Notes: generated by a model from the sequence alone, not told the origin. 39,678 nucleotides of DNA from an uncultured Acetobacteraceae bacterium (GCA_937873095.1 CALMVI010000076.1:1-39678), one strand, 5' to 3'. Counted from the stretch's first letter, positions 1 to 8,481 are shown. Made by a program: numbers and translations.

Positions 1-117
1 GCCCCCCCCCAAACCCCCGCGGGGGGGGGGCCCCCCGGCCCCCCAAAAAAAAAAAACCCCTGGCAACAAACCCCCGGGCGTTGGGGGGGGGGGGGGCCCC
101 CCCCCCGCTTTCACGGC
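1..117. other. Homopolymer low-complexity stretch, probable artefact
   Basis: This stretch is almost entirely runs of C, G and A (for example 14 or more G in a row near 83-96), with no codon structure. It ends abruptly at about 108-117, where normal sequence begins. Such runs at a contig edge are typical of poor assembly or read ends, so nothing biological is assigned here. Confidence 0.7.
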
Positions 118-154
118 CTCAGAGCCCCTGGCCTTTCTCAGCACAGACAGTAAT

Positions 155-169
155 TGCGAAGCATTCGCA
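155..169. promoter_or_regulatory. Perfect inverted repeat upstream of mbfA, candidate operator
   Basis: TGCGAA-GCA-TTCGCA is a perfect 6-bp inverted repeat with a 3-nt spacer, 51 bp before the mbfA start. A TTGACA hexamer lies just downstream at 186-191. Known family context: mbfA is iron-regulated through Irr or related regulators in other alphaproteobacteria. The site does not obviously match a published Irr box, so the operator role is inference. Confidence 0.35.
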
Positions 170-220
170 GCCTGTTGCCTGCAGCTTGACAGTCTTTCTT
201 CGCAGGCTAAGTCGGTTCCG

Positions 221-1177
221 ATGAAGAGTTTCACCACGCTGACCGAACGCGAAGTGCTGGCACTGGCGATCAGCTCCGAGGAGGAAGATGGCCGCACCTA
301 CGCCGACTTCGCCGAGCGGTTGCGCGCGGACTATCCGGACAGCGCGCGTATCTTCCTCGACATGTCGGTCGAGGAGAACGAGCATCGCCGCAGCCTGATC
401 GACCTCTACGTCGAAAAGTTCGGCGACCACATCCCGCTGATTCGCCGCCAGGACGTGCGCGGTTTCTCGCCCGCCAAGCCGGTCTGGCATCTTCCCAGCC
501 TCAACATCGAGACGGTGCGCCGGGCTGCGCGCGAGATGGAGTTGCAGGCCAGCCGCTTCTACCGCGCAGCGGCGGCCCGCAGCACCGACGCCGCTGTCCG
601 CAAGCTGCTGGGCGATCTGGCGGCCGCTGAGGACAGCCACGAGCACCAGGCCGGCATCCTGCAGGAGCAGCATCTGGCCGAGGGCCGCGCCGAGGCGGAA
701 AACGACGGCGCGCGCCGCCGCTTCGTGCTGCAGGTGGTGCAGCCTGGCCTGGTCGGCCTGATGGACGGCTCGGTGTCCACCCTGGCCCCCGTCTTCGCGG
801 CCGCCTTCGCCACGCACCAGAGTTCCAACGCGTTCCTGGTGGGCCTGGCGGCCAGCATCGGCGCAGGCATCTCGATGGGCTTTGCCGAGGCGCTCAGCGA
901 CGACGGCAAGATTTCCGGCCGGGGCGCACCGCTGCTGCGCGGCCTGATCTGCGGCGCAATGACCACGCTCGGCGGCATCGGCCACACGCTGCCCTACCTC
1001 ATCGGCGATTTCTGGCGCGCCACCTATCTGGCTGGCGGCGTGGTCTTGGTGGAATTGGCGGCAATCTCGTGGATCCGCTGGCGCTACATGGAAAGCAATT
1101 TCGCCAGCGCCGCGCTGCAGGTCATGTTCGGCGGGGCGCTGGTGCTGGCCTGCGGCATCCTGATCGGCAGCAGCTGA
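221..1177 (+). CDS. mbfA: Membrane-bound ferritin-like iron exporter (MbfA type)
   Basis: The 318-residue protein has two parts. Residues 1-160 are a rubrerythrin/ferritin-like four-helix domain with carboxylate-histidine clusters (EEED near 20, EENEH at 51-55, EDSHEH at 137-142) suited to a diiron site. Residues 165-318 are a VIT1/CCC1-type membrane domain (DGSVSTLAP near 182, then [13 protein letters not shown]). The fusion and length match MbfA of Agrobacterium and Bradyrhizobium, which exports iron across the inner membrane and protects against iron and peroxide stress. ATG 221 has no strong ribosome binding site, but no better in-frame start lies upstream. The gene stands alone, facing the convergent VOC gene 23 bp beyond its end. 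A symmetrical element at 155-169 may control it. Confidence 0.9.
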   Translation: MKSFTTLTEREVLALAISSEEEDGRTYADFAERLRADYPDSARIFLDMSVEENEHRRSLIDLYVEKFGDHIPLIRRQDVRGFSPAKPVWHLPSLNIETVRRAAREMELQASRFYRAAAARSTDAAVRKLLGDLAAAEDSHEHQAGILQEQHLAEGRAEAENDGARRRFVLQVVQPGLVGLMDGSVSTLAPVFAAAFATHQSSNAFLVGLAASIGAGISMGFAEALSDDGKISGRGAPLLRGLICGAMTTLGGIGHTLPYLIGDFWRATYLAGGVVLVELAAISWIRWRYMESNFASAALQVMFGGALVLACGILIGSS

Positions 1178-1200
1178 GGCGAAGCCGGTCGGGCTGCTGC

Positions 1201-1554
1201 CTACTCCAGCGGCGGCTCCCACAGCTCGATCGGATTGCCTTCGGGATCGACGATGCGGGCGAAGCGGCCTGTTTCGGGGCTGTCCCAGGCCGCGTCGGTC
1301 TTGATCGCGATGCCGGCCTGCCGCAGCGTCGACAGCGTGTCGTCCAGGTTGTCGACGCGGAAGTTGATCATCCACTGCTTGTCGGACCAATGATCCGTGG
1401 TTTCGGCAAACGGCATGAATACCGTGGGCCCCGCCGCCTGCTGCCACGGCTCGTAGCCTTCCATGGTGACCCCGAGATGCTGCTTGTACCACTGCAGCAG
1501 CGCTTTTGGGTCCGCCGAACGGAAGAAGACGCCGCCAATGCCGGTTACCGCCAT
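1201..1554 (-). CDS. VOC family protein (glyoxalase/bleomycin-resistance fold)
   Basis: A 117-residue single-module vicinal-oxygen-chelate protein. It opens with a beta strand typical of the fold (VTGIGGVFFRSADPKALLQWY) and closes with DPEGNPIELWEPP, the usual last strand carrying a metal-ligand Glu. Members bind a divalent metal and act as lyases, dioxygenases or drug-binding proteins. A single module of this size normally dimerises to make the active site. The substrate cannot be read from sequence. The start is backed by GGGGAGATCC just before the ATG. It converges on mbfA and lies next to a decayed aldo/keto reductase, with no clear functional partner. Confidence 0.85.
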   Translation of the reverse strand: MAVTGIGGVFFRSADPKALLQWYKQHLGVTMEGYEPWQQAAGPTVFMPFAETTDHWSDKQWMINFRVDNLDDTLSTLRQAGIAIKTDAAWDSPETGRFARIVDPEGNPIELWEPPLE

Positions 1555-1609
1555 GGATCTCCCCGATCACGGCGCAGCTTAGCGGCCGGACGGGTTGACG
1601 CAACAGCCA

Positions 1610-1951
1610 TTGGGGGTCTGTTTCGTCGTCGGCTCGGCGCTCAACGCCGGCTTTCTGGGTGGCGAGCCCGGTTCAACTACGGTGAGGAGAACATGCTGAT
1701 CCCGCAGGACAAGCGTCGGCGGCGCGACGCGTTGCGTGCCGCCGCGGCCGCACACGGCGTCGATCTCGTCGCGGCCGCGCTGCAGTTCAGCCTCGCCCCC
1801 GAAATCGTCGCAGCCCTGGTTCGTCAGCACCGCCATCCCCGGCCACATCCTGGCCGACCACGCCGCACTCAGGGCGAAGATCCCGGGCGTGTTCTGGGAA
1901 GAACTGCGGTCAAGTGGCATCCTCCATGCCGAGGCGACTATACCCTGTTGA
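1610..1951 (+). pseudogene. Aldo/keto reductase C-terminal remnant with two frameshifts
   Basis: Three reading frames together spell the C-terminal third of a D-threo-aldose 1-dehydrogenase-type aldo/keto reductase. Frame one gives VVGSALNAGFLGGEP (1622 on). After a one-base loss near 1667-1669, FNYGEENMLIPQDK leads to AAHGVDLVAAALQFSLAP. After an extra base at about 1822, VSTAIPGHILADHAALRAKI runs on to FWEELRSSGI and a stop at 1949-1951. The shifts cancel, so the last segment is back in the original frame. The TIM-barrel N-terminus with the catalytic Tyr/Lys is missing, replaced by the VOC gene. This looks like a decayed gene. Sequencing error could explain the shifts but not the missing N-terminus. 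Confidence 0.75.
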
Positions 1952-1993
1952 GCGCCACCAGCCCGGTCGGCGTCGAACGGAAGCGGAGGCAGT

Positions 1994-2530
1994 ATGATGG
2001 ATGCAGGCACTCAGGCTGGTCCCGCCGCCGCAAAACCCCTTACTCGGGTGGAGCGGAGCTCCGATCTGGAGCTCGTTGTCATCCGGGATGTCGCGGCCCC
2101 CGCCCGCATCGTGTTCGAGGCCTGGACCAGGCCGGACCTGTTCACGCGATGGTGGACGCCCAAATCTTTCGGCATCTCCATCATCTCCTACGAGGCCGAC
2201 ATCCGCACAGGCGGCGCCTACCGCCTGGTGCTGGGCCATCCCTCCTCGGAGCAGCCGATGGCGTTCTTCGGCCGCTACGTCGAGGTGACGCCACCCTCCC
2301 GCCTGGTCTGGACCAACGACGAGTCCGGTGACGCAGGGCCTGTCACGGCTGTGGGCTTCGAGGAGGCAGGCGGCGCAACACGGATCGCGGTGCACGAGCG
2401 CTACCCTTCGAAAGAAGCGCTCGACGACGCGATGGCCTCGGGAAGCACCAGCTGCTGGAGCGAGCAGTTCGAGCAGTTGGACGACCTGCTCGCCGTCCTG
2501 GACGGCAACGCTGCAAGCGGCGTCACCTAG
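1994..2530 (+). CDS. SRPBCC (AHSA1-like) ligand-binding family protein
   Basis: The 178-residue protein has the START/Bet v1-like fold of the AHSA1 subgroup. The opening strand (LELVVIRDVAAPARIVFEAW) is followed by TRPDLFTRWWTPKSF, the central GGAYRLVLG, then FFGRYVEVTPPSRLVWTN and the long C-terminal helix (SCWSEQFEQLDDLLAVLD). Such proteins bind hydrophobic ligands in a deep cavity and often sit beside ArsR regulators; none is seen here. The first ~25 residues are weakly conserved, so a later start is possible. A palindromic repeat begins directly after the stop. Confidence 0.85.
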   Translation: MMDAGTQAGPAAAKPLTRVERSSDLELVVIRDVAAPARIVFEAWTRPDLFTRWWTPKSFGISIISYEADIRTGGAYRLVLGHPSSEQPMAFFGRYVEVTPPSRLVWTNDESGDAGPVTAVGFEEAGGATRIAVHERYPSKEALDDAMASGSTSCWSEQFEQLDDLLAVLDGNAASGVT

Positions 2531-2583
2531 GAGCGGATCGCGTTCAGGTGGGATCACCTGAACGCGCGACTCTGCTCGCCGAA
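2531..2583 (+). repeat. Dispersed palindromic element, copy R1
   Basis: The perfect inverted repeat GCGTTCAGGTG/CACCTGAACGC (2540-2550 and 2555-2565, loop GGAT) is enclosed by outer arms GAGCGG and CTGCTCGCC. It begins at the base after the SRPBCC stop codon, between two convergent genes. It is nearly identical to copy R2 (11406-11458), which lies in the opposite orientation. It could act as a bidirectional terminator, though it has no U-tract. Confidence 0.8.
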
Positions 2584-2698
2584 GCACCTGATGCGACCCG
2601 GTTTATGGTCCAGGGCCGCAAGGTGCGGCACCCGACACAGGGAGGTCCACGGCCGCCTGGCGTTGCCTGAACGAGCGGGGCCCCGAGCGCGTTCACGA

Positions 2699-3385
2699 TT
2701 ACCCGGGCGATGGGGCGTGGGCCTGGACGCGGCGCTCGAGCGGGCCAGCCGGATGCAGCCCTTCGAGATAGGTGACGGCCTCGGCCTCGCTGATCACGTC
2801 GGCGTATTTCGCATCCATGTCGAACAGGTTCGCCTCGTGCGGCGCGGCGTGCCTGTCGCCGCAGCCCTCCCGCACGACGGTGGTGATGAAGCCGTGCGAC
2901 ATCGAATCGACACAGGTGGCGCGCACGCAGCCGCTCGTGGTCAGCCCGGTCAGGATGACGCTGTCGACCCGAAGGGCGGTGAGCGTGGACGCCAGCGACG
3001 TGCCGAAAAACGCGCTCGGGTACTGCTTGGAGATCACCAGCTCGCCCTCCTGCGGCACCAGCCCGTCCGGCCAGGCTCCGGTGCCGGCGCCGGCCACGAA
3101 GTGGCGCAGCGGCGTCGCCTTCTCGAAGAACCGTCCGCCGTCCAGCCCGCCTGCCTGATAGACGACGCGGGTCAGCACCACCGGCACCTGCGCCCGCCGT
3201 GCCGCCTGGCGCACCCGAAGTGCTGCGGCCAGCGCGCTCTCCACCCCGGCGTAGAGGTCGCAGCGCGGATCAAAATAGGCCTCGACGAAGTCGACCAGCA
3301 GCAGGGCGGGGCGCTGCCCGAAGCCCGCTCGTCCGCCATAGGCCCGTCTGTAGTTGTCCCGCAGCGACTCGTCAGGCGCCTGCAT
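2699..3385 (-). CDS. Isochorismatase-fold amidohydrolase (N-carbamoylsarcosine amidase/maleamate amidase-like)
   Basis: A 228-residue cysteine hydrolase with the full family triad: Asp32 (LLLVDF), Lys120 (VISKQYPSAFFGT) and Cys153 (TTSGCVRATCVDS). The SGCVRATCVDS region and the length resemble N-carbamoylsarcosine amidase and the maleamate amidohydrolase NicF rather than RutB, whose segment reads differently (TNVCVEST). It probably hydrolyses a carbamoyl or carboxamide group, releasing ammonia. It is the last gene of the leftward operon: AGGGG lies before its ATG and the amidase stop is 2 nt upstream. Its place after a RutA-like oxygenase suggests it removes nitrogen from the ring-opened product. 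The exact substrate is unknown. Confidence 0.85.
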   Translation of the reverse strand: MQAPDESLRDNYRRAYGGRAGFGQRPALLLVDFVEAYFDPRCDLYAGVESALAAALRVRQAARRAQVPVVLTRVVYQAGGLDGGRFFEKATPLRHFVAGAGTGAWPDGLVPQEGELVISKQYPSAFFGTSLASTLTALRVDSVILTGLTTSGCVRATCVDSMSHGFITTVVREGCGDRHAAPHEANLFDMDAKYADVISEAEAVTYLEGLHPAGPLERRVQAHAPSPG

Positions 3386-3387
3386 CG

Positions 3388-4767
3388 CTATCCCCTGATC
3401 TGGCCGGGCAGCGCCAGGTGGTGCTGCGTGCTTGCCTGGAACGCCGCCCCGGCCTGCAGGCACAGCATATCCTGGAACGGCCGCGCCACCAGCTGGATTG
3501 CGACCGGCAAGCCCGACCGGCCGAACCCTGCCGGCAGCATCAGCGCGGGAAACCCGGTGACGTCGAAGATCATCGTGTTGCGCGGCGTCACCTCGTACAT
3601 CGGCGCCCATGCTCCATCCACCTCGACGACCGCGTCCGGCAGCAGCGGTGCTTCCGCCCCCGCCCCCGGCATCAGCACCACGTCGACCCCGGCCATCGCG
3701 TCCAGCATCGCCTGCTGCACCGCCGGGCGGCGCCGCAGGGCGCGCAAATAGTCGACGGCGGCCACCTGCCGGCCAAGGGCGATGCGATCCCGCGTTCCAC
3801 GGTCGAACAGCTCCATCCTGTGCAGGCGATGCTCCTGGCAGGCGGCCAGTTCGGCGTAGAGTATGGACCAGCCTTCCACGCTGGCTTCGCCGGGATCGGG
3901 CAGCGACACCGGTACCAGGCGCGCGCCTGCATCCTCCAGCACGCGCTGCGCCCGGCGGCACGCGTCCAGCACCGCGGCGTCGCAGCGTTCGACGAACCAC
4001 CCGTCCGCCACGCCGACGCGCAGGCCCGCAGCCCCGTCCGACGCCGGGAGGAGCGCTCCGGGCCCGGCCAGCACGGGCAGCACGCGCGCGACGTCGGCGC
4101 AGGACCGCGCCATCGGCCCCACATGGTCCAGCGTCCAGGACAGGGTCGCGACCCCGGTGCGCGGCACCAGTTCGCGCGTGGGTTTGAGGCCGGTGACGCC
4201 GCAACATGCCGAGGGGATGCGTATGGAGCCGCCAGTATCGGTGCCGAGCGCCAGCGGCACGATCCGGGCGGCCAATGCGGCGCCCGACCCGGTGGACGAC
4301 CCGCCTGCCCAGCGCGTACGGTCCCACGGGTTCGGGACTGTGCCGTAGCGGGCGTTGTCCGGTGCGCCGCAGGCGTACTCGCTGCTGGCGAGCATCAGCA
4401 GTGGGATGGCGCCGGCGTCCCGCAGCCGCGTCACGCAGCCTGCGTCCTCGGTCGCGTGCCGGTCGCCGGTGTGCAGCGAGCCGCAGGTGACGCGGGCGCC
4501 GGCAACGTCGATCACGTCCTTCACCCCGAACGGCACGCCTTCCAGCGCGCGCGCCGTGCCAGCCCGGTAGCGTCGCGCGCTCTCCTCCGCCGAGGCTTCG
4601 GCGCCCGGGATGGTGCACAGCACCGCCTCGGGCGCCGGGCCGTCGTCGCCGGCGCGGCGCAGCAACGCCAAGATGACGCCCTGCGGGTTGGCGGCGCCGT
4701 GTTCGTAGGCCGCGAGCAGGTCGGCCACGCCCATGCCGCACTCGGCGTGCAGCGCCGGAGCGGTCAT
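3388..4767 (-). CDS. Amidase signature family hydrolase
   Basis: The 459-residue protein has the Ser-cisSer-Lys apparatus of the amidase signature family: Lys83 (GVPFGVKDVIDVAG), Ser157/158 (WAGGSSTGSGAA) and the nucleophile Ser181 (GTDTGGSIRIPSACCG). It should cleave an acyl amide or carbamoyl bond in the cytoplasm. GatA is unlikely because no gatB or gatC is nearby and the C-terminus is short. AtzF/allophanate-hydrolase-like or general amidase activity fits better. Its ATG overlaps the stop of the upstream RutA-like gene as ATGA, so translation is probably coupled. It directly precedes the isochorismatase-fold hydrolase, giving two successive C-N hydrolases after an amide-cleaving monooxygenase. 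Confidence 0.88.
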   Translation of the reverse strand: MTAPALHAECGMGVADLLAAYEHGAANPQGVILALLRRAGDDGPAPEAVLCTIPGAEASAEESARRYRAGTARALEGVPFGVKDVIDVAGARVTCGSLHTGDRHATEDAGCVTRLRDAGAIPLLMLASSEYACGAPDNARYGTVPNPWDRTRWAGGSSTGSGAALAARIVPLALGTDTGGSIRIPSACCGVTGLKPTRELVPRTGVATLSWTLDHVGPMARSCADVARVLPVLAGPGALLPASDGAAGLRVGVADGWFVERCDAAVLDACRRAQRVLEDAGARLVPVSLPDPGEASVEGWSILYAELAACQEHRLHRMELFDRGTRDRIALGRQVAAVDYLRALRRRPAVQQAMLDAMAGVDVVLMPGAGAEAPLLPDAVVEVDGAWAPMYEVTPRNTMIFDVTGFPALMLPAGFGRSGLPVAIQLVARPFQDMLCLQAGAAFQASTQHHLALPGQIRG

Positions 4768-5846
4768 CAGGCGTGCGCGGCGAGCGACCGCCTGCACGCC
4801 ATCAGCGGCTGGATGCGCGCGCCGAACGCATCCATGCCAGCCAGGAAATCGTCGAACACCAGCATGATCCCTTTCGTTCCGGCAACGCTCGCCGCTTCGT
4901 CCAGCATGGCGGCGACACTGCCGTAGGACCCCACCAGGGTTCCCATGTTGAAGTTCAGCGCCCCTTCCGGAAGGTTGATCCTGCGCGCCGTGGAGTTTTC
5001 GTCCGCGGTCGTGTCGGCAGCACCCTGGTCGGCCATCCAGGCCAGCGCTGTCGCGTCCGTGCCGTCCTTGTAGTGCTGCCACTTCGCCTGCGCCGCCGCG
5101 TCCGTCTCGTCTGCGATGATCATGAACAGCACGTAGCTGCCGACATCGCGGCCGGTGAGGGAGGCTGCCTCGATCAGCTTGGCGTTGCTGGCGGCATACG
5201 CGGCGGGCGTGTTGACGCCCACGCCGAGGATGAAATTGTAATCGGCATGCTCGGCCGCAAAGCGCATGCCGCGCGGGCTTTGCCCCGCCGCCACGATGCT
5301 GACGGGCGACGCCGGCCTGGGACTGAGGCGGCAATCCTGCATGGTGAAGTAATCGCCCTTGAAGTCGGAAACCCCGTCATCCCAAAGCTCGCGCAGGATG
5401 CGCACGTATTCCGAGCTGTAATCGTACCGCCGTGCGAAATGCGCCTCGCCCGGCCACAGCCCCATCTGCTCGTACTCGGCCTTCTGCCAGCCGGAGACGA
5501 TGTTGACGCCGAATCGCCCGTGCGAGATGTCGTCGATGGTGGCAGCCATCCTGGCCACCAGAGCCGGCGGCAGCGTCAGCAGCGCCACCGACGCGTAGAG
5601 CCTGATCCTCTGCGTTACCGCGGCCAGGCCCGCCATCAGCGTGAAGGATTCCAGGTTGTGGTCCCAGAACTCCGATACGCCGCCGAAACCGCGCAACTTG
5701 ATCATCGAAAGCGCGAACTCGAAGCCGTACTGCTCGGCTTTCTGCACCACCGCACGGTTCAGCGCGAAGCTGGGCTTGTATTGCGGCGAGGTGGTGGAGA
5801 TCAGCCAGCCGTTGTTGCCGATCGGAATGAAGACGCCCAGGTCCAT
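4767..5846 (-). CDS. rutA: RutA-like flavin-dependent monooxygenase (LLM class)
   Basis: The 359-residue protein follows Escherichia coli RutA along nearly its whole length: [11 protein letters not shown] near 8, [13 protein letters not shown] near 44, [20 protein letters not shown] near 59, [20 protein letters not shown], and [19 protein letters not shown]. RutA uses FMNH2 and O2 to cleave the N3-C4 amide bond of uracil. The strong conservation supports an amide or imide ring-opening role here. The rest of the E. coli set (RutB, C, D, F, G) is absent, so the substrate may not be uracil, and a reductase partner must be encoded elsewhere. A strong GAAGGAG site precedes the ATG. The 99-bp gap to the upstream receptor gene holds two GC-rich hairpins. 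Confidence 0.87.
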   Translation of the reverse strand: MDLGVFIPIGNNGWLISTTSPQYKPSFALNRAVVQKAEQYGFEFALSMIKLRGFGGVSEFWDHNLESFTLMAGLAAVTQRIRLYASVALLTLPPALVARMAATIDDISHGRFGVNIVSGWQKAEYEQMGLWPGEAHFARRYDYSSEYVRILRELWDDGVSDFKGDYFTMQDCRLSPRPASPVSIVAAGQSPRGMRFAAEHADYNFILGVGVNTPAAYAASNAKLIEAASLTGRDVGSYVLFMIIADETDAAAQAKWQHYKDGTDATALAWMADQGAADTTADENSTARRINLPEGALNFNMGTLVGSYGSVAAMLDEAASVAGTKGIMLVFDDFLAGMDAFGARIQPLMACRRSLAAHA

Positions 5847-5868
5847 TGGTCAACTCCTTCAAGCAAGG

Positions 5869-5944
5869 CCGGAGGCGTCGTGCGATTGCACGCTGGCGCA
5901 AGACGCCTCCGGGCTCCGCTGGGGCCAGTGGGCCCCGGGGCCCC
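5869..5944 (-). other. Two GC-rich hairpins between receptor and rutA-like gene
   Basis: An 11-bp perfect inverted repeat, CCGGAGGCGTC (5869-5879) with GACGCCTCCGG (5902-5912), is followed by GGGGCC/GGCCCC (5921-5926, 5931-5936) and the self-complementary GGGGCCCC (5937-5944). They fall inside a probable polycistronic unit, after the receptor stop and before the RutA-like ribosome binding site. They could attenuate transcription or protect an mRNA end, giving different levels of receptor and enzymes. No U-tract is present, so a simple intrinsic terminator is not supported. Confidence 0.55.
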
Positions 5945-5945
5945 G

Positions 5946-8405
5946 TCATAGATGCAGGGTCAGTTCTGCGCCGATCAGGCGGGCCGGCCCTTGGGAGGCG
6001 AACGAGCCGCCGAACTCGGGGGCGGGAATGACTTCTGCCAGGTATCGCTTGTTGAAGAGGTTTTGGATGAAGCCGACCAGCTCGAATTTCGGGCCCGCGA
6101 TGCCGGCGCGCAGGTTGGTCTGCGAGAACGCCTGCCGTTCCGCGCCGCCGTAATAGCCTGGCGCGCCGAAGATCGTCGGCTCGTATTGCCGCTGGACCGT
6201 GTGGAACCAGGTGGGACCTACGAAATTGGTGTCCCACCGCCCGATCAGGGTGAACCGGTCGGTGATCTTCTGGTGCGCGGCAAATCCGATATTGCCGGTG
6301 TAGGCCGGCGTGTAGGGCGATTTGTTGCCGACCGTGTCGGGCCTGGACAGGTTCTTGAGGATCTCGCTGCCCGTCACGTCGATGCCGGCGATCACGTCCA
6401 GCCAGTCCAGCGCGCGCGCCTGCATCGCCGCCTCTCCTCCCTGCAAATCGACCCTGTCGATGTTCGAGTCGACGCGCAGCAGGCCCTGGCCGCTGGAAAA
6501 GAACTCGTTGAACTGCATGCCGTGCACCTGCGTGTAGTACGCGGCAAGCTGGTAGGAGATGCGCCGCTGCAGCAGGCTGCCCTTCGCGCCGAGCTCGAAG
6601 GCGTCCGAGGTCTCCTTGTCGTAGGTGTTGCCGACGCGGACGTTGCTGCCCGTCTCGGCCGCGATGTTGGCGACCGTGGCCTGGGTTCCTGCCGGGTTGA
6701 AGCCGCCGGACTTGAAGCCGATGCCGAAGGTTGCATACAGGCTCAGCGTCGGCACCGGCGTCCAGGTCAGGCTGACCCTCGGCTCGGGCGCCTGGAAGGT
6801 TTTCGAGGCCGACGGTATGCCGCCCGGATCGGCGATCAACCCGGGGTTCAGCGGAAAGAATTCGCCCTTGGCCGCCCCGCCGGTGACGACGTTGATGAAA
6901 TCCTGCCGGTCGCCGGGCGGAACCAGGCTCTGGTCGTCGCGGACTTCGACGTCGTAGCGGAACGCGGCCGACCCCACCAGCTCAGGCGTTATGCTGTATT
7001 CCGATGAGGCGAAGCCTGCGAACACGTTGGTGGTGAACTCGTCATCGAACAGCTGCGCGGTCGGGCTGCGGCTCGTGATCGGGTTGTCGAGGTTCTGCGA
7101 GATCGGAGCGCCTGTGTCGTCGCCCACCGAGACGCCGACATGCCGGTCGATGTGCAGGTAGTAGAACCCGCCCGACCAGCGAAGACGCTGGTCGGTGTTC
7201 GATGACACCCGGATTTCGGTGCTGACATCCGCCTCGTTGCGCACCTGGTACTGATAGCCGTCGCAGGTCGAAGCCGTGTAGGGGCCGAGGAAGCCGAAGG
7301 CCGGGTTCTGCGGCGCAGGGTAGCGCAAGCCGCCCGCCAGCGCCGCGGCCTGGCTGGCCTGGCAGACGTTGCGTCCGGTCACGTTGTTGGCGTTGTCGAA
7401 AAACCCGAACGTCGCCAGCGTGCCGTCGGACAGCAGGTTGTTCGTGATGTTGGAGTACAGCACGTAGGCCTGCAGCTTGCCCCAGCCGAGGTCGTGATCC
7501 GCCTTCAGCGAGAACTCGGCCGAGCCCTGGTGATTCTCCGGCTGGATGTTGTTGACGTACTCGAACTGGTGCGCGTTGACGTTCTCGTTCACCGTCGGCC
7601 CGAACACCGGGGTAAAGGCCGGCAGCTCGAACACCGCGTTGTAGTCGATCGAGGCCGCGCTGACGCGGCCGACGCGCGCCTTGAAGTCGAGCTTCCAGTC
7701 GTCGGTCGGCGTGTAGACGAGGCGGCCGTCGATGTCGGCCGCCGTGTCGTTGTCGACCGACTTGTTGTGCAGGAACACGTTGGTGTCGTAGCCGTGGAAG
7801 TCGCGATAGTCGACGGAGACGCGGCCGAAGAGCTGGTCCTTCACGATCGGGCCGGCAAGCGTCGACAGGTTGTAGAAATAGCCGTATTGCCCGACCCCCG
7901 TCTTGATCGACGCGTCTGTGTCGTTGGAGGGCGGAACGGTGGTGACCACGACTGCGCCCGCCTCGGCGTTGCGCCCATACAGGGCGCCCTGCGGCCCTTT
8001 CAGCACCTCGATCTGGGACAGGTCGGCAAACTCCCTGTTGAACGCCGCCGGGTTGGGGATCAGCACGCCGTCCAGAACGAACGCGAAGGCGGACTCCGCG
8101 TCCCGGGCGCTGTTTATGCCGCGTATGTTGACCTGGCTGTCGCCGATTTCGGCCGTGTTGGCGACGATGCTGACGCCGGGCGTCAGCGCGACGAAGTCGG
8201 TGGCGCGTTTGACGCCAACCTGCTGCAGGGTCGCCTTACTCAGCACGGTCACCGACACTGGCGCCTTCTGCAACGTCTGCGACCGTCTCAGGCCGGTCAC
8301 GATGACCTCCTCGGATTTGCCCGGCGTTGGTGGGACTTGCGCCCAGGCGGCGCTGCACGCCAGCAGCGCCGAGGATGACAGGATCGTGTAGGTGAGCGAG
8401 CGCAT
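5946..8405 (-). CDS. TonB-dependent outer-membrane receptor
   Basis: The 819-residue protein begins with a signal peptide (MRSLTYTILSSSALLACSAAWAQ). A TonB-box-like EEVIVTG lies near 33-39. The plug domain carries VNIRGINSARDAE, FVLDGVLIP and the hallmark IEVLKGPQGALYGRNA. A long beta-barrel region follows, ending in LIGAELTLHL. It should import a specific substrate into the periplasm using TonB/ExbBD energy; those genes are not in this window. The layout is close to receptors of sphingomonads and related bacteria that sit in catabolic operons. It lies 76 bp after the CoA-transferase and before the RutA-like gene, so it probably imports the compound that the neighbouring enzymes degrade, rather than a siderophore. 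Confidence 0.93.
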   Translation of the reverse strand: MRSLTYTILSSSALLACSAAWAQVPPTPGKSEEVIVTGLRRSQTLQKAPVSVTVLSKATLQQVGVKRATDFVALTPGVSIVANTAEIGDSQVNIRGINSARDAESAFAFVLDGVLIPNPAAFNREFADLSQIEVLKGPQGALYGRNAEAGAVVVTTVPPSNDTDASIKTGVGQYGYFYNLSTLAGPIVKDQLFGRVSVDYRDFHGYDTNVFLHNKSVDNDTAADIDGRLVYTPTDDWKLDFKARVGRVSAASIDYNAVFELPAFTPVFGPTVNENVNAHQFEYVNNIQPENHQGSAEFSLKADHDLGWGKLQAYVLYSNITNNLLSDGTLATFGFFDNANNVTGRNVCQASQAAALAGGLRYPAPQNPAFGFLGPYTASTCDGYQYQVRNEADVSTEIRVSSNTDQRLRWSGGFYYLHIDRHVGVSVGDDTGAPISQNLDNPITSRSPTAQLFDDEFTTNVFAGFASSEYSITPELVGSAAFRYDVEVRDDQSLVPPGDRQDFINVVTGGAAKGEFFPLNPGLIADPGGIPSASKTFQAPEPRVSLTWTPVPTLSLYATFGIGFKSGGFNPAGTQATVANIAAETGSNVRVGNTYDKETSDAFELGAKGSLLQRRISYQLAAYYTQVHGMQFNEFFSSGQGLLRVDSNIDRVDLQGGEAAMQARALDWLDVIAGIDVTGSEILKNLSRPDTVGNKSPYTPAYTGNIGFAAHQKITDRFTLIGRWDTNFVGPTWFHTVQRQYEPTIFGAPGYYGGAERQAFSQTNLRAGIAGPKFELVGFIQNLFNKRYLAEVIPAPEFGGSFASQGPARLIGAELTLHL

Positions 8406-8481
8406 TGCAGTCTCCGTCCAGTGTTGCAGCCGCCTCGTGTCATCCCTGCCCAGCTTGCCGGCGCGGTCCTCGCCGGTCGCG

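Noticed and set aside
1-117. Possible G-quadruplex or repeat region in poly-C/poly-G runs
   Set aside because: Homopolymers of several bases in random order at the very edge of the window look like a read or assembly artefact rather than real sequence.
2531-2583. R1 and other palindromes as rho-independent terminators
   Set aside because: The stems fit, but no run of T follows them. I keep them as repeats with possible terminator activity rather than calling terminators.
2699-3385. Isochorismatase-fold hydrolase as RutB
   Set aside because: The active-site segment SGCVRATCVDS matches N-carbamoylsarcosine amidase and NicF rather than the RutB TNVCVEST type.
3388-4767. Amidase as GatA of the amidotransferase complex
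   Set aside because: No gatB or gatC is next to it and the context is a catabolic operon, so a small-molecule amidase is more likely.
5952-7007. 351-codon plus-strand open frame opposite the TonB-dependent receptor
   Set aside because: No motif and typical antisense composition; the receptor on the minus strand is unambiguous.
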